A DNA stretch of 41,439 bases from Acidobacteriota bacterium (lineage in GTDB: Bacteria; Acidobacteriota; Thermoanaerobaculia; Thermoanaerobaculales; Sulfomarinibacteraceae), in contig JAJDNM010000042.1 of NCBI GenBank assembly GCA_022340665.1, positions 1-41,439 of the forward strand, given 5' to 3'. Under the pieces are notes generated by a model. It saw only the letters and a list, made by a program, of their open reading frames with translations. It did not search any database and was not told the origin of the DNA. This document shows, in pieces, positions 40,601-41,439 of the stretch. Numbering within the stretch: position 1 is the first letter of the stretch; every line of letters begins with the position of its first letter. A program made the translations under genes and the position numbers.

Positions 40601-41439
40601 GCATGGGAGAAGGGCGCTACGAAGGCCTCCAGTTCCTCGACGACGGGTCGCCTCTGGTTGCGGCCTTGACCGTTCGGGGCAACCGTGCGGTGCTCGATTT
40701 CACCGGCAGCGCGAAGGTCCATGGTGGCAATCTCAATGCGACTCCGGCGATCGTGCACTCGGTCGTCATGTACGTTCTGCGATTGCTGGTGGATGTCGAG
40801 CTGCCGCTCAATGAAGGACTGCTGGAACCGATTGAGATCCGGATTCCGCGTGGACTCCTCAATCCTGGGTATGACGCCGATCCGGTGAGCTGTCCGGCGG
40901 TGGTGGGCGGCAACGTCGAGACCAGTCAGCGGCTCACCGATACCCTGCTCGAAGCTCTCGGTCTGGCAGGTTGCAGCCAGGGGACGATGAACAACCTCAC
41001 CTTTGGCGATGAGTCGTTTGGTTATTACGAGACCGTCGGTGGCGGAAGCGGTGCGGTGGCAGGCCGCGACGGCGCGAGCGGTGTCCATACCCACATGACC
41101 AACACGCGCATCACCGATCCGGAGGTGATCGAGCATCGCTATCCGGTCCGGCTCCGACGATTTGCGATACGTCGTGGTTCGGGCGGTTCGGGGCGGTGGA
41201 TCGGCGGTGACGGCCTGGTCCGCGAGATCGAGTTCCTAGCACCACTCGAGCTCTCGATCCTCAGCCAGCACCGGGTCTATCGACCCTACGGCGCGGCAGG
41301 TGGGAGAGAGGGGGAAGCGGGTCGCCAGGCCATTGTCGGTGCGGACGGTGTGCGGCGTGAGCTCGAAGGTATCGACGGGTGTGAAGTCAACGCGGGTGAT
41401 CGCCTGATTCTCGAAACTCCCGGCGGCGGCGGCTACGGC
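37648..41439 (+). CDS. Fused 5-oxoprolinase/hydantoinase (HyuA-HyuB), right end cut
   Basis: 1,264 residues are visible without a stop. The N-terminal half is HyuA-like: the ATP-binding DTGGTFTD (residues 14-21), then FDMGGTSTDVS and FGGAGGQHA in the actin-like fold. The C-terminal half (from about 760) is HyuB-like, with VVTNHPAFGGSHLPDV and HHAEIGGVRPGS, ending GGGGYG, usually only a few residues from the true end. It would open 5-oxoproline to glutamate, or a hydantoin, with ATP. The fused form matches eukaryote-type 5-oxoprolinase and many bacterial homologues. GTG 37648 follows GGGGTGAG; no ATG is available upstream in frame. Confidence 0.93.
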   Translation, partial: MPLKSGTPWQVWIDTGGTFTDCIARDPAGQMHRCKVLSSGALRDRILEVEGDRILLARSMYLPVGLLNGMELTVLGDDRGVRICEHDAADGWVRVAGALPENLFSGCPVELKSNQEAPLLAARLITKAVNGQPLPLMTMRLATTRGTNALLERAGARVAHFITAGFEDLLKIGDQRRPDLFALHIEKPSPLPEIVIGVHERLAADGSVIEEMDRASLTPIVANLLEQGISCASITLLHGHRNPVHEQELEQILAEAGFGYVARSSALSPFQGLLRRSETCTVDAYLGPVISDYLLAVGNGLGGRESRLQVMTSAGGLVDSGAYRSMDSLLSGPAGGVVGAALVGRRCNRPRVIAFDMGGTSTDVSRFDGDFEYVFSHRVGPVELAVPALAIETVAAGGGSICRVDQGRLSVGPESAGAMPGPASYGAGGPLTLTDVNLLLGRLVAERFPIPIDLETPWVRFRELREELEAAGRGGGSDEEILEGLLRIADERMAEAIRHISVRKGVDPSGYALVAFGGAGGQHACRLAEILGMEEIFLPVDAGLLSALGLGHAVVERFAQREVLRRLDEVSCDLDGWVDELAAKAAAELTDEGVVAEAIDRRVIVELRYEGQDATLEVEPTPGEDIRRLFEGAYYRLFSYRPTDRGIEVVSLRVVASSRRPDVQTFGAEYDFDLARAHATRRQRCFIDGGWRDVPLYEASELAAGSEVTGPALVQQDHSALVVRPGWRARSLGDGSVRLKILKTGSAADRDFRTSRPKAVELELMSHRFSSIAREMGEILQRTAISTNIKEREDFSCTLLDPAGRLVVNAPHIPVHLGAMGLCVRELVDFKVPDSGDVVVTNHPAFGGSHLPDVTLAAPVHIDDRLLGYVACRAHHAEIGGVRPGSVPPNATSLAEEGVVIPPTLILEQGEPQWERIERLLREGPYPSRTPADNMADLRAMLAAILRGREGLTRLAQAVGCDHVQTHMDGLRRQAAWQIEAALERMGEGRYEGLQFLDDGSPLVAALTVRGNRAVLDFTGSAKVHGGNLNATPAIVHSVVMYVLRLLVDVELPLNEGLLEPIEIRIPRGLLNPGYDADPVSCPAVVGGNVETSQRLTDTLLEALGLAGCSQGTMNNLTFGDESFGYYETVGGGSGAVAGRDGASGVHTHMTNTRITDPEVIEHRYPVRLRRFAIRRGSGGSGRWIGGDGLVREIEFLAPLELSILSQHRVYRPYGAAGGREGEAGRQAIVGADGVRRELEGIDGCEVNAGDRLILETPGGGGYG

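Noticed and set aside
1-41439. tRNA, rRNA or integrase-based island boundaries
   Set aside because: I looked for tRNA-like T-loops, rRNA segments and recombinase or transposase motifs and recognised none, so I do not call a genomic island despite the possible transfer of the thiolase operon.

Overview
The window is GC-rich bacterial DNA with tightly packed, often overlapping operons. I cannot prove the taxon from sequence alone. The mix of genes suggests an Acidobacteriota-type heterotroph, perhaps Thermoanaerobaculia-like: IcmF mutase, a Tat-exported molybdenum aldehyde oxidoreductase, secreted metzincin proteins with PT-rich linkers, leaderless promoters, and many intergenic short tandem repeats.

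Layout. 1-2995 (-): IcmF-type fused acyl-CoA mutase, cut by the window edge. 3220-5246 (+): trans-3-hydroxy-L-proline dehydratase and an ornithine-cyclodeaminase/pyrroline-2-carboxylate reductase homologue, together a short route from 3-hydroxyproline to proline. 5620-6528 (+): sugar-nucleotidyltransferase-like protein. 6703-7358 (-): small XRE regulator with two small membrane proteins. 7646-9465 (+): TerC-family membrane protein and pyrD. 9602-10810 (-): patatin-like lipoprotein, divergent from a glycosyltransferase with a C-terminal Rossmann-like domain. 12194-14668 (-) and 14889-16415 (+): glycogen phosphorylase and 4-alpha-glucanotransferase, a divergent alpha-glucan pair. 16522-19230 (+): large secreted metzincin-like protein. 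19272-23174 (-): PaoABC-like periplasmic aldehyde oxidoreductase, next to a divergent DUF4213/DUF364 protein and a MocA/MobA-like nucleotidyltransferase. 24839-26194 (-): glutathione-reductase-like enzyme. 26361-26942 (-): YceI. 27199-29209 (+): TonB-ExbB-ExbD. 29411-32051 (-): uncharacterised three-gene operon (DUF3592 membrane protein, small protein, P-loop ATPase). 32314-32682 (-): CadC-like metal sensor. 32936-35560 (-): HMG-CoA-synthase-like / thiolase / DUF35 operon of archaeal type. 35801-37506 (+): two secreted proteins with a duplicated leader. 37648-41439 (+): fused 5-oxoprolinase/hydantoinase, cut by the right edge.

Two genome-scale patterns matter most. First, about a dozen intergenic regions hold low-GC tandem repeats with a strict 7-bp period but different units (GAATTCG, CTCAAAA, CATCCAG, TTCGAAA, ACGTTCA, GGATTTC). 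Many are arranged as inverted arms around a C-rich centre, and several supply the stop codon of a neighbouring gene. Second, several genes without a Shine-Dalgarno have a -10-like hexamer exactly 7 nt before the start codon, two of them with a clear -35 at 17-bp spacing, which implies leaderless transcripts.

The best candidate for transferred metabolism is the archaeal-type thiolase/HMG-CoA synthase/DUF35 cluster. The best candidate for an undescribed protein system is the DUF3592/P-loop operon. I saw no tRNA, rRNA, CRISPR array, transposase or prophage gene.
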